64,000 nucleotides of DNA from Paenibacillus taihuensis (GTDB taxonomy: Bacteria > Bacillota > Bacilli > Paenibacillales > Paenibacillaceae). The notes below the pieces were generated by a model. The model was not told where the DNA came from. It made no database searches and saw only the letters and a program-made list of their open reading frames with translations. A program made the translations under genes and the position numbers. Each line of letters starts with the position of its first letter. Position 1 is the stretch's first letter. This document shows positions 35,463 through 44,628 of the stretch, piece after piece. The stretch is from assembly GCF_003386535.1 (NCBI RefSeq), contig NZ_QTTN01000004.1, positions 1-64,000 of the forward strand, in the 5' to 3' direction.

Positions 35463-36119
35463 TTACAATAGAACCGCCATCTTTTTCTTGATACGAGTTC
35501 TTGCGTTATCGACTGCTCTTGGTGAAATTTCCAATTGGAGAGCGATATCTTTATATGATAGTTTTTCACTCCACAATCCCCGCAATACTCCCTTTTCAAG
35601 AGAAGTTAATCGACGGAAGAAAGCTTGAAACTGAACTCGTACCTCTTGATGCTCTATTGCCTGGAGCATGATCTCTTCAGGAGTTTTAGAATTAGATGAG
35701 GTTACATCATAATGCGACGTGTAGAAACAGGAGTTAGGATATGGTTTATCTAGGGAGTTGCATGTCGACAGAATTAGCTGCTTCTTTCGGGTTTCCCGTT
35801 TCACGGCGTTGATTATTGCACTTTTCACATGCCGCTTAGCGTAAACAATAAAAGGGACTTCTCGCTCAAAGTCGTAAAGAGTTACGGCTTTGTACAACCC
35901 GAGAGCCCCCTCTTGGATCAAATCGCACCGGGTCAAGCTAGGGGCGAAATATTGTTTCGCAATGAATTTGATATGGCAAAGGTTTATTTCTAGAATGCTG
36001 TTAAAGGCATCCTCTTTTCCTTCTTTGAAATTTTTAACCAAGGTGTGGATTCTATTCATTTCCTGATTATTGTCCTGTTGTTGCGCCTGAACGTTGTTTT
36101 TTTCAAGTAACTTGCTCAT
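35463..36119 (-). CDS. Sigma-70 family RNA polymerase sigma factor, SigH-like
   Basis: The 218-residue protein has region 2 (DLIQEGALGLYKAVTLYDFE, FIVYAKRHVKSAIINAVKRETRKK) and a region 4 helix-turn-helix (LTSLEKGVLRGLWSEKLSYKDIALQLEISPRAVDNARTRIKKKM). This two-domain layout, with about 50 variable residues between, is that of SigH-type stationary-phase factors. It lacks the usual sigH neighbours (rpmG, secE, nusG), so it is probably a second SigH-like factor. Confidence 0.85.
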   Translation of the reverse strand: MSKLLEKNNVQAQQQDNNQEMNRIHTLVKNFKEGKEDAFNSILEINLCHIKFIAKQYFAPSLTRCDLIQEGALGLYKAVTLYDFEREVPFIVYAKRHVKSAIINAVKRETRKKQLILSTCNSLDKPYPNSCFYTSHYDVTSSNSKTPEEIMLQAIEHQEVRVQFQAFFRRLTSLEKGVLRGLWSEKLSYKDIALQLEISPRAVDNARTRIKKKMAVLL

Positions 36120-36438
36120 TTAATATTACCACCCGATGTATGATTTCTTTCCGAGAATTCAAAGTTGGGATGCTGAAGCATTGATAGATCGACACTTATG
36201 ATGATGAGGTCAGCGAAGTATAAATGGATTCTAGTATAATAAGCGAATAGCTTCTTGTTACGACTGTTCATCGAATTCCGCTATTGCTGAGACAGATTTT
36301 AATCGAAGGTATGTACAGTGGATCAAAACGACTAGTTGTCCGGAACCCTTTGAAGAGGATGAGAAATTGAAATGGGGCAAGCGTCTACATACTGCGAGCT
36401 CATAATCCGAATCAAGTGCATAGCTTTGAAACTGCCCG
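36120..36438. other. Intergenic stretch between the sigma factor and the NRPS remnant
   Basis: I see no gene, strong hairpin or repeat in these 319 bp; the promoter of the sigma factor should lie at its left end. Confidence 0.4.
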
Positions 36439-37390
36439 TCAGAATGAAGTTAGGAGCGCAGAAGCGCCCAGATTCACAACACCTCCGTGTTGGATTAGCG
36501 CTCCTGTCGGACGTCCCGTTGAGCCGGATGTGTAGATGATGTAGGCGAGATCGTCAGATTGAACACCAAGATACCGATTCGGATTCGTAGTCCTATCGAA
36601 GTGCTCGAAGTTGGAATCGACTGCAATGACTTCCTTGACCGTTGCGATTGTTTCGCACAATCCACAAACTCTGCTCAGAAGCCTGTCTTTTGTAAGAAAG
36701 AACGCGGACCACGTATCTTCCACAATATAGCGGTTCCGCTCCTCCGGGTGCAGGATCAACGGGCTCGTTTAGTGGCGATAGGCGAGTTCCCCTTCGAAGG
36801 AGAATAGCGCAGTTTTGTCCGGGTAAAACTCGACTATTCGCTCAATCATCAACGCAGCGATACAAGCTTCGGAATCAGATAAAACCACATCAAGCAACTT
36901 GGTATAATAAGAAACATATCTGACGATCGTTGTTTCCTTAAATAGCGAAGCATCAATTCCACTTTAAATGTCCAGATACCATTTACTTCATTCAACTGGA
37001 AGTTCAGTTGCTCACTTTCCGCAGGAAATGCATCATGTGAGCTAGACCTGGTTTCAAAGCCCTTATTGGTGAAAATGTCAGCTTTCAATACTGTCCGGGC
37101 GACCGAGTTCCGAATCGATTGAATGGATGCGCCTGCTTCCAAACTGACATGAACAACAGAATCGTTTCCATGCTTTAGAACAAGATTCACCGCTATAGCC
37201 TTCTCTCCGAGTAACCTATAAATACAGCATAATAAACGGCAGCAAGCAACGATTCATAATCCTTATCTCGCCTTGCCAGACCTGAGAGAGTGAGGCTCAT
37301 GTCCTCCCCCAGCGTATATTCACTCTCAGTATACAAGAGCGCGTGTTCGTGTATCGGGAAAGCCAAGAGGCAACAACAGGACGGCTCCAT
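36439..37390 (-). pseudogene. NRPS condensation-adenylation remnant
   Basis: Pieces in different frames follow the end of an NRPS condensation domain (LNFQLNEVNGIWTFKV, then after a one-base loss DASLFKETTIVRYVSYYTKLL), the inter-domain linker and the start of an adenylation domain (ERIVEFYPDKTALFSFEGELAYR, stop, deletion, PEERNRYIVED) up to the A3 motif AYIIYTSGSTGRPTG. Only a few hundred residues of a multi-kilobase gene remain, so this is a dead relic of a non-ribosomal peptide cluster. Confidence 0.75.
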
Positions 37391-37475
37391 TTGTCATGTT
37401 CGGAATCGGTTTGTGGTGTGTTTGAATAAAAAATCTTCGCTCTCATCCGAATCTCTCCTTCAACGTTAAATTTAT

Positions 37476-38478
37476 CTACCGTCGGACTCTGAACACGTCA
37501 ACCAGCTGTTGTAATTCCCCGGACATGGCATATAGATGAGCAGTAGATTCCGAGAGCGTTTCAAGAGATGCTTTCTGTTCCTCGATTGAGCCTGCAATCT
37601 TCGAGCTGCTTATGGATGTTAGCCCGGCACTCGCCGACAATTCTTCCGAAGTGGCCGCAAGCTCCTGCGTGCCGGCGGACATTTGTTCGGTGGCACTTGA
37701 TACTTCATGAATCTGGCTGGTTACAGTACGTGTCGTGTTCAAAATCTTCCCGAATATCTTCTCCATCTCGTTGGCAACATCGATTCCCATCCGAACTTCG
37801 TTCACACCTCTGTCCATGGCATGTACAGCGTCGACAATCTCACCTTGAATTTCTTTAATCAAACCTGTGATCTGAGCAGCTGACTGGCTGGACTGCTCAG
37901 CCAGCTTTCTGACTTCACTGGCCACAACAGCGAAGCCTTTACCGTGCTCTCCTACTCTTGCAGCTTCAATTGAAGCATTAAGTGCAAGTAGATTGGCTTG
38001 TTTGGAAATGCCGATGATTAAGGAGATAATACTCTCGATCTCCTGCGAACGTCTCTCTAGGAGCTTGACGATGCTGTTGGTTTGAGTGACAAATTGCGAA
38101 ATATTGTCCATTTGAAAGGTGACCTTCTCCACTACATCGTTGCCTTGAATCGACATACGCTCCATAGCAGCAGCTTCCTGGGCCACCTTCGAGGAGTTCT
38201 CGGCGATATTGTTGATAACAACAGCCATTTCCGACATGGCCCTTGCGCCGCCGTTCGTGGCTTGCTCCTGAGTCACTATATTTTCAGTTATTTTCGTTGA
38301 TGCTGGACGTAATCCGATCCGCTTGTGCGTTATTTTGTTCGGAGACCTGATTCAGGTTTTTCGCTGACATCGTCAGTACCTGAGATGCTTCTTGTACTTT
38401 TCTCATCGTATCGTTCATGCGATTCACCATGAGATTGAATTTCGCGGCTATGCGTCCCAGATCGTCACTTCCAGTCTT
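37476..38478 (-). pseudogene. Methyl-accepting chemotaxis protein, signalling part only, frameshifted
   Basis: From KTGSDDLGRIAAKFNLMVNRM (end of a HAMP domain) the product continues into a complete MCP signalling hairpin with the tip LLALNASIEAARVGEHGKGFAVVASEVRKLAEQS. A frameshift near 38280 separates ADRITSSI from TKITENIVTQEQAT. The sensor and membrane parts are missing: they were replaced by the start of a transposase gene at 38479. It lies downstream of cheX-cheY. Confidence 0.82.
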
Positions 38479-38655
38479 CAGGGCACGAAGAATCCCTTCT
38501 CGGGAGTGACCCTCGGCGCCTCGGGGTGAGCCACTTCTTAACTCTTTGGCATAGGGACGTAAATCCAATGCACTGAAAAAGAGGGGCAAACGCTCTTTAG
38601 ATTCAATTTTTTGCAGTTCCTCAAAGGAAAACAGACATTCTTGGAGAATATACAT
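38479..38655 (-). mobile_element. Transposase start (IS1182-like) fused to the MCP fragment
   Basis: A GGGAGG site and ATG open the frame MYILQECLFSFEELQKIESK and LPLFFSALDLRPYAKELRSG, ending SREGILRAL, which I recognise as the first 59 residues of a transposase common in Paenibacillus (probably IS1182 group). The sequence then switches to the MCP without a break in frame. The 100 bp upstream, to about 38760, probably hold the IS leader and end. Confidence 0.6.
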
Positions 38656-38816
38656 AGTGACTTCCCTCCCTTGGGGTTTTCTGGTTTGGTCACTTGAAAA
38701 CTTCTCCAAGTTGGGGTGAAGTCCTTTTTTATGCCTAAAAACGCCTTGCAAATCAAGGGTTTAGATTACTGCAAAATGCTCAAATATATAGCTGGCTCTA
38801 CCTGGGATAATTTTCT

Positions 38817-39179
38817 TTAAACCAAGAGCAACTTTCTGACAGCTTCTAACACCCGATCTTTTTGAAAGGGCTTCACAACAAAGTCCAACGCCCCTGCTGT
38901 AATTGCATCCAAAACCATAGCTTGCTGCCCCATAGCTGAGCACATAATCACTTTAATCTCTGAGTTCAATTGCTTTAAGGCCTTGACTGCTGCTATTCCA
39001 TCCATCTCCGGCATCGTAATATCCATTGTAACGAGATCAGGATTGCAAGATTTATAAACGGAGATAGCTTCTACTCCATCAGCTGCTTCACCTATCACTT
39101 CATGTCCTCCCTCCGTTAAAATTTCTTTTATCATCTTCCTCATAAAGGCCGCGTCATCAACAACCATAATTTTTGCCAT
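38817..39179 (-). CDS. cheY: CheY-like response regulator
   Basis: The 120-residue single receiver domain has the acidic pair in IMVVDDAAFMRKM, the phospho-accepting Asp in TMDITMPEMDG, the conserved Ser in MCSAMGQQ and Lys in FVVKPF. No output domain is present, so it should act on the flagellar switch or another partner. It follows cheX by 25 bp; the pair is probably co-transcribed. Confidence 0.9.
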   Translation of the reverse strand: MAKIMVVDDAAFMRKMIKEILTEGGHEVIGEAADGVEAISVYKSCNPDLVTMDITMPEMDGIAAVKALKQLNSEIKVIMCSAMGQQAMVLDAITAGALDFVVKPFQKDRVLEAVRKLLLV

Positions 39180-39204
39180 TCAAGACACTTCCCTTTCTGT
39201 TTTA

Positions 39205-39669
39205 TTAGGTTGTTTCCACTTCATTTAACTGCATGTATACATGAATTTTGCCTATCTCTGTTGTCATTGTAACAACCGTGTAATTGTTATTGGAATGATA
39301 CGTAACGTCCCCCTCATGAATAAGAGGGTGAGTAATGTTAACTTGAATTCCGTGTGATGCTAATTCAGTAGCAATTCCACTAACAAACCAGTTTCCAAAC
39401 TCTTGAAATGCACTCCAACACATTTCATCAAGTTGTTGGATTTCATAGCCCCCCATCATACGACTAACCAATTCCTTAACAGAGGTTGTACTCATCGTGC
39501 AAATATACTGTCCTTCCATCTGCCCAATAATTTGGAGAGCTACTCCAACACCACTACTCTCGATGCTATTAGCCCCTTGCTGCAACTCCAGAGTCTCAAC
39601 ATTCAATCCAAGGTACCCAGATAATACATTCTGTCCAACCTTTGATATTACGTCATATTCATTAAGCAT
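39205..39669 (-). CDS. cheX: CheX-like CheY-P phosphatase
   Basis: The 154-residue protein matches the CheC/CheX/FliY phosphatase family, with the catalytic E-x-x-N in SAFQEFGNWFVSG and the fold pattern MEGQYICTMSTTSVKELVSRMMGG. A single active helix fits CheX (CheC has two). It would dephosphorylate the CheY encoded next to it. Confidence 0.82.
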   Translation of the reverse strand: MLNEYDVISKVGQNVLSGYLGLNVETLELQQGANSIESSGVGVALQIIGQMEGQYICTMSTTSVKELVSRMMGGYEIQQLDEMCWSAFQEFGNWFVSGIATELASHGIQVNITHPLIHEGDVTYHSNNNYTVVTMTTEIGKIHVYMQLNEVETT

Positions 39670-40014
39670 CTCGTTCTCCCTGAATTAAGTATTAGTTTCT
39701 CTGATCAATCTTCCTTGAGTGCTGTAAATTTCGGATATTCGCACGTCAGAAATACTGCTTTTCGCATGGTACGATTTGCATCGCAAGGACCGTAACACCC
39801 GGGATCGGCATAAGCGAGGAAAACAATCCCTGTTGGAGTTCCATTATAGGGGGAGGCTCTTACCGTGTTCTAACAACATAACATGTATCGCTTACTAAAC
39901 CATTTCAAGCTAGAGTGTCAAAGTTCCGCTCTGCTAAGGGCAGGATGAACGTATAAAGCATCCATAAGAAATTTCAGCGACACAACCGTTCGTTAATTCA
40001 AGTTTGAGTCATTA
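39670..40014. other. Intergenic stretch upstream of cheX
   Basis: No intact gene is visible. The region probably contains the cheX promoter and diverged DNA of the neighbouring IS1380 remnant. Confidence 0.35.
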
Positions 40015-40250
40015 ACATGCCCGTCCTGCTCCGCATGAATAGTGGCAACACTGCTGCTACTATCATCAACTCGCAAAGTGTGAAGAACGCAGCATGGAGG
40101 ATTACACCGAGGATACCTTCATTCTGAACGTTTCATCAAACCTGTTAAGCTGGTCTACCACGTACTTAAACGGACTGCTCAATGTGACGGTCAGCAGTCC
40201 GTTCGAGCCGGTGATTGAGTCAAATCTGTTCTGGTAGCGTATTGCCTAAC
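40015..40250 (+). pseudogene. IS1380-type transposase remnant
   Basis: The plus strand reads MPVLLRMNSGNTAATI, resembling the PVLLRMDSGND core of IS1380-type transposases, and further on RFIKPVKLVYHVLKRTAQ, stop and VKSVLVA, resembling its C-terminal region. Stops and shifts interrupt it. Confidence 0.5.
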
Positions 40251-40272
40251 ATGCTCAAAATGTTAGTTCGTT

Positions 40273-40853
40273 TCAACACATCAAACTAACAAAAGCGCTG
40301 ACTGCTGGCCCCCAGAATTGTGCCCCAACCTCTCTAACTAAAATATTCATTGCTTGTTTCTGGGACATGGCCTGCCTATAAGAACGATTAGTTGTCATCG
40401 CGTCGAATGCATCCGCAACCGACATAATCATTGCCCAAGTCGGGATTTGTGCTACCGAAAGACCTCTCGGATAGCCCTTTCCATCAGGTCGTTCATGATG
40501 GTACAACACAATCTCAAAAACTTTTTCTTTCTCATTATCATTAGCCAGCGGGAGATACTGGTATACCCCTTCAAGTAATGCCTCACCAATAACAGGGTGC
40601 TGCTTCATAAGGCAAAATTCTATTTCGGTCAATGCGCCATCCTTACTTAAGATGTAATCTGGGATGCCCAGTTTGCCAATATCATGAAGCAGTCCCCCAA
40701 GGTGGATTAATTGCAAGTCCCGAGGGGGGGGGGACCAAGCTCTTGAGCAATACTTACAGCATATTTCGCGACTCGTTCGCTATGCCCCGCAGTATAGGAG
40801 TCCCTTTTTTCTAGCAAAGAAACGAGGTCGACCAATAACTGATTATTCAACAT
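40273..40853 (-). pseudogene. HD-GYP phosphodiesterase domain, frameshifted in a C10 tract
   Basis: Start MLNNQLLVDLVSLLEKRDSY and TAGHSERVAKYAVSIAQELG are in one frame; after a run of ten C (G10 at 40724-40733 on the plus strand) the rest, LQLIHLGGLLHDIGKLGIPDYI and the signature HHERPDGKGYP, is in another. All HD-GYP metal and substrate motifs are present if the tract had 8 or 11 C. HD-GYP enzymes degrade c-di-GMP. The break may be a sequencing error, phase variation or real loss. Confidence 0.8.
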
Positions 40854-40879
40854 GATCAATTGGTCTCAGTCCTTTATGT

Positions 40880-41981
40880 TTACGAAACCTTGAATTGGGA
40901 AGTAAGCTGTTGAAGCTCTTGCATTGTTTCACTTAATTGCTGTGCAGAAGCAGCAATTTCGATCATGGAGGCTTGCTGTTGCTGACTTGCCGCCGCTACG
41001 TTCTGAGAATTCCCTGATGCTTCTTCGGCAATGCTCGAGAATTGTTCAACGGTAGCTGTGACTTCTTCAGACCCTGCAGACATTTGTTCTGTTGATGAAG
41101 ATATATCTTGAATCTGAACAACCATCGACTGAATATCATTCAATATCGATACAAAGTTTTCACCAGCCAGATTAACATACGTTGTCCCTTTGTGAACCGT
41201 TTCTGATCCTGCCTGCATAGACCTGACAGCCATCCCGGTTAGATCCAGAATCTCCTTAATTAAACTATGAATTTCATCCGCCGAGGTTCTGCTATGTTCC
41301 GCCAATTTGCGAATCTCTTGCGACACTACGGAAAAACCGCGACCGTGTTCCCCTGCTCTTGCTGCTTCTATGGCTGCGTTCAAGGATAACAGGTTTGTTT
41401 GGTTGCTGATCTCCTGAATGATGGTAATAATTCTGCCAATTTCAGACGTGCGTTGGCTCAGTTTCTCTACTACCTCTACCGTTTCCAGTACCACTTGATT
41501 TACTTCTGCCATTTCCGAAACAGCTTGCTGGATGACTTCATTTCCATGTTCGGCTTTATTAGAGGTTTGTTGCGACACGTCCCAGGCATTCGTACACGAT
41601 TCTGCAACTTTCTGGATTCCTGATGACAGTTCTTCCATGGTTCGCGCCTACTCCTTGGAGCTTACCGTTTGTGTTTCAGCCCCCACTGCAACTCCTTGAA
41701 TCATCGAAGAAATCTCATCGGATGCTTGACTGGATTGCTTCGCGCTTGCCAAAAAGTATTCGGATGTTAATGACGCGGTTTGCGCATGTTCCTTCACCTT
41801 TGTCAGCATTGCTCGGAGCAACGACGATGTGTGATTAAGGTTATTCATCATTTGCCCGAATTCGTCTTTATTTGAGATTTTTATCTCATGCGTTAAATCG
41901 CCTTTCGCCAAAAATGTGGACATCTGATTTACTTTTCCAATTTGATCGGTAACACTTCGAGAAAACAATAAAATTAAAATA
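40880..41981 (-). pseudogene. Methyl-accepting chemotaxis protein, cut by IS4 and with an amber stop
   Basis: The product begins inside its second membrane helix (LFILILLFSRSV), then HAMP (FLAKGDLTHEIKISNKDEFGQM), and a complete signalling domain with the tip [38 protein letters not shown] at 41648-41650 interrupts the same frame (SSKE-stop-ARTMEEL). The N-terminal sensor was removed by insertion of the IS4 element at 41982. Confidence 0.85.
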
Positions 41982-43494
41982 AATAACTCGACTTTCGCAG
42001 CTAAGAATTAACGTGAACTCCTTGCGGCTGTAAGAATTAAACGAATCTTTCTACTTCTCCTGACAAAAAAACACCTTCTTTGTTTGGTATCATGGATGTG
42101 TCGAGCAACCATGCAAACAAAGAGAGGTGTGTAACTTATGCTACACCATCGTTCCCTATCTGACCAGTCTCGTTTTTCATCTGTATTTACTTGCCTAAAA
42201 ATCGGTAAGCTCCTTCGTGAAGCCGGAATTCGTAAGTCTTTTGGGCTTCCTGCACTGGCTGTTTCCAGTTACTGTTCTCGCTTGTTTTTGAAGGGAAGAA
42301 CTGGTTTCGCTTGCTGCAGAGCAACCGCGGCGGTTCACTGCCAGGCAAGGATGTGCTCCACCGCTTTTTGAATCATCCTGGCTTTGCGTGGCGGACCTTT
42401 CTTCATTCGCTCAGTTTGACGGTGGTTCGGCAGTTTTCATCGCTGACATCAGCCAAGCGCGTGAAGGTCTTTATTCTGGACGACTCTACCCTCCAGCGCA
42501 ATCGCAGTAAAAAGGCAGAGCTGCTTGCCAAAGTTTTTGACCATACGACAGGCCGATTTGCCAAGGGCTACACGATGCTAACACTTGGCTGGTCGGACGG
42601 ATTCAGCTTTGCCCCGATCGATTTTGTTATGCTTTCGTCAGCTAAACTCGTGAACCGGCTAACGGAAATAACCACAACGATTACAAAGCGTTGTCATGGG
42701 TACAAGCGACGCATTGAGGCGCTTACTCGTAAGCCAGAGGCCGCCCTCAGCTTGATTCAGCGCGCTCTGCGAGCAGGCTTCCATGCGGATTACGTACTCA
42801 TGGACAGCTGGTTTACGCAAATGCCGCTTATTCGTGGACTCTTGGCTGAAGGACTAAACACGATTGGGATGGTAAAGGAAATGAAGCAGCGCTACCTGTA
42901 CCAGGGACAGCGTCTGACGCTGAGTGAGCTGTATAGAGTCCTGCCTAGAAACAAGCAATCTTCCATCCGGAGTGCTGTCCACGTCAGCACATCATGCGGC
43001 ATTCCAGTTCAACTCGTCTTTGTTCAGAACCGTAACAAACGCCGCGAATGGCTCACGATTCTTTGCACGGATCTAGCGTTAGAACCGAGCGAGGTCGTAC
43101 GTATTTATGGCATGCGATGGAGCATTGAGACGTTCTTAAGGTGACCAAAAGTTATCTGAAACTGGGAACTGAATTTCAAGGTCGTTCCTTTGACATGCTG
43201 ATTAGCCATACGACCGTCGTGTTTAGCCGTTATCTCGTCATGGAATTTGAGCGACGACAAGCAGGAGATACGCGTACGCTCGGTGGGATATTTTTCTTAT
43301 ATGCGGATGAAGTTCGTGACTTGGACTATCAGACTGCTCTTCAACAACTCATGTCGCTATTCTTGGATTTGGCTCGTGCAAAGAACAAAAGAAAGAAACA
43401 AACGGTTTTGTGTCAACTCCGCGAATGGATGGCCGATTTGCCCTTGTACATCAAGGGGTTATTCGGTAATTTGAGCTGCGAAAGTTGAGTTATT
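41982..43494 (+). mobile_element. IS4-family insertion sequence
   Basis: A 1.5-kb element bounded by 21-bp inverted repeats, AATAACTCGACTTTCGCAGC at the left and its near-perfect complement at the right (one mismatch). It carries one transposase gene. The same end sequence marks the fragment at 29.5 kb. I see no clear target duplication. It interrupts the MCP gene. Confidence 0.82.
42139..43488 (+). pseudogene. IS4-family transposase with two one-base deletions
   Basis: The product can be followed across two frameshifts: KLLREAGIRKSFGLPALAV then (shift near 42260) LLFSLVFEGKNWFRLLQSNR, the DDE region VKVFILDDSTLQRNRSKKAE, DYVLMDSWFTQMPLIRG and the Y-x2-R-W-x2-E motif region YGMRWSIETF, then (shift near 43137) KVTKSYLKLGTEFQGRSFDM. 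Both shifts remove one T from a T-run. Catalytic residues are otherwise intact. Confidence 0.85.
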
Positions 43495-43618
43495 GATCTT
43501 CCACATTCCTATTACTCTCCTCTAATTATCGCTACGATCGCGGCAATAATGATCACCATCGGTGTGTAACAGACAAGCAAACCTCAATCGTTGTGTGTTC
43601 CTTCTTCTTAATTCTTTA

Positions 43619-43930
43619 TCATCCTCCAAAGTGGTCGATTATTACTAATACGATCCCGACTACGATAATTACAAGTGGAATCGCCATTATGAAGCATCCA
43701 ATGCTGTTAATCCAAAGTTGAGCGGATCGGTTACGCTGTACGCGGCTACGGTATTCTTCTTGCGTTTCACCGCCCCATTGGTTTGGTATTACCATCATCC
43801 CCCAAGTGGTTATGTAGAAAACCATATCGCATACACTAATATGCTGACTATCGTTATAGGCCAAAGCGCAATCGCTAAATAAAGCAGAATGAACGAGGAA
43901 AACCAGATAGCCGCAAAGATGTTGCCGCAT
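43619..43930 (-). CDS. Hypothetical small membrane protein
   Basis: The C-terminal part looks genuine: NQWGGETQEEYRSRVQRNRSAQLWINS followed by a hydrophobic helix IGCFIMAIPLVIIVVGIVLVII. The N-terminal 35-45 residues of this frame may not be translated; no start has a good ribosome binding site. No family is recognised. Confidence 0.4.
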   Translation of the reverse strand: MRQHLCGYLVFLVHSALFSDCALAYNDSQHISVCDMVFYITTWGMMVIPNQWGGETQEEYRSRVQRNRSAQLWINSIGCFIMAIPLVIIVVGIVLVIIDHFGG

Positions 43931-44158
43931 ATTTCTTCGAAGCTTAACAGTGTTGGTGGCTCCGGCGGTACATTCGATGGTGCTTCAATGTAAATCCGTT
44001 CCGTTAAGCCGCCAAACTGTACCTAGCGTGATTAACACTTAATTCAGAAGAAGGCTTAGGTCTTTGTCTTTGCATTATCAACCGCCTAATATAACTGCTA
44101 TTCCTGGATAGGTTCCGGTAATGAGGAGCTATTAATATCAATAAGAGATGACAACAAA

Positions 44159-44485
44159 TTACTTTTTCGGTTTGAACTTGGCACTATATGCCTTGGCATC
44201 CTCATCGTCAATCAGCCAACCAAATCTCTGGAAAAATTCGAGTTTGCGCTCGTCGGTATCATAGTGATCCTCAATTCGTTTTCCCGGTACACGCTCGTTT
44301 TCCTTCCCATTGAAGAAACGGCTTGATTCGCCCTCCCTGTAGGAGACTGGCTCACCGTCTTTGATGTACTTGCCACAGTAAACATTCTTATAGCCGCGGT
44401 AGACTTTTTCTTCTCCGACCATGCCGTCCAGAATTCCGCCAGCTAGCTTTGCAAGTAACCCTTTTTCTTCGTTAGTCTTTCTCAT
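44159..44485 (-). CDS. Hypothetical protein, 108 aa
   Basis: A charged, soluble protein (MRKTNEEKGLLAKLAGGILDGMVGEEKVYRGYKNVYCGKY, later RFFNGKENERVPGKRIEDHYDTDERK) with GAGAGGGG before the ATG. No known family. It lies 140 bp downstream of the large XRE regulator on the same strand, behind the regulator's terminator palindrome. Confidence 0.6.
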   Translation of the reverse strand: MRKTNEEKGLLAKLAGGILDGMVGEEKVYRGYKNVYCGKYIKDGEPVSYREGESSRFFNGKENERVPGKRIEDHYDTDERKLEFFQRFGWLIDDEDAKAYSAKFKPKK

Positions 44486-44589
44486 GATTATACCCCTCTC
44501 TAATGTTAAACACGTACCAGTGTATTTTCGGTAACTCTTGTGTTTTGTTTACACTCGTATTATACTCCTTCAAAAATTTACAAACACAA

Positions 44590-44614
44590 AAACGGGACTA
44601 TAGTAGTCCCGTTT
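44590..44614. terminator. Palindromic terminator of the XRE regulator gene
   Basis: AAACGGGACTA and TAGTCCCGTTT form an 11-bp stem with a 3-nt loop directly downstream of the regulator's stop. Its core GGGACTATAGTAGTCCC is very like the palindrome upstream of the same gene. Confidence 0.6.
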
Positions 44615-44628
44615 AGAAATTATGATAT

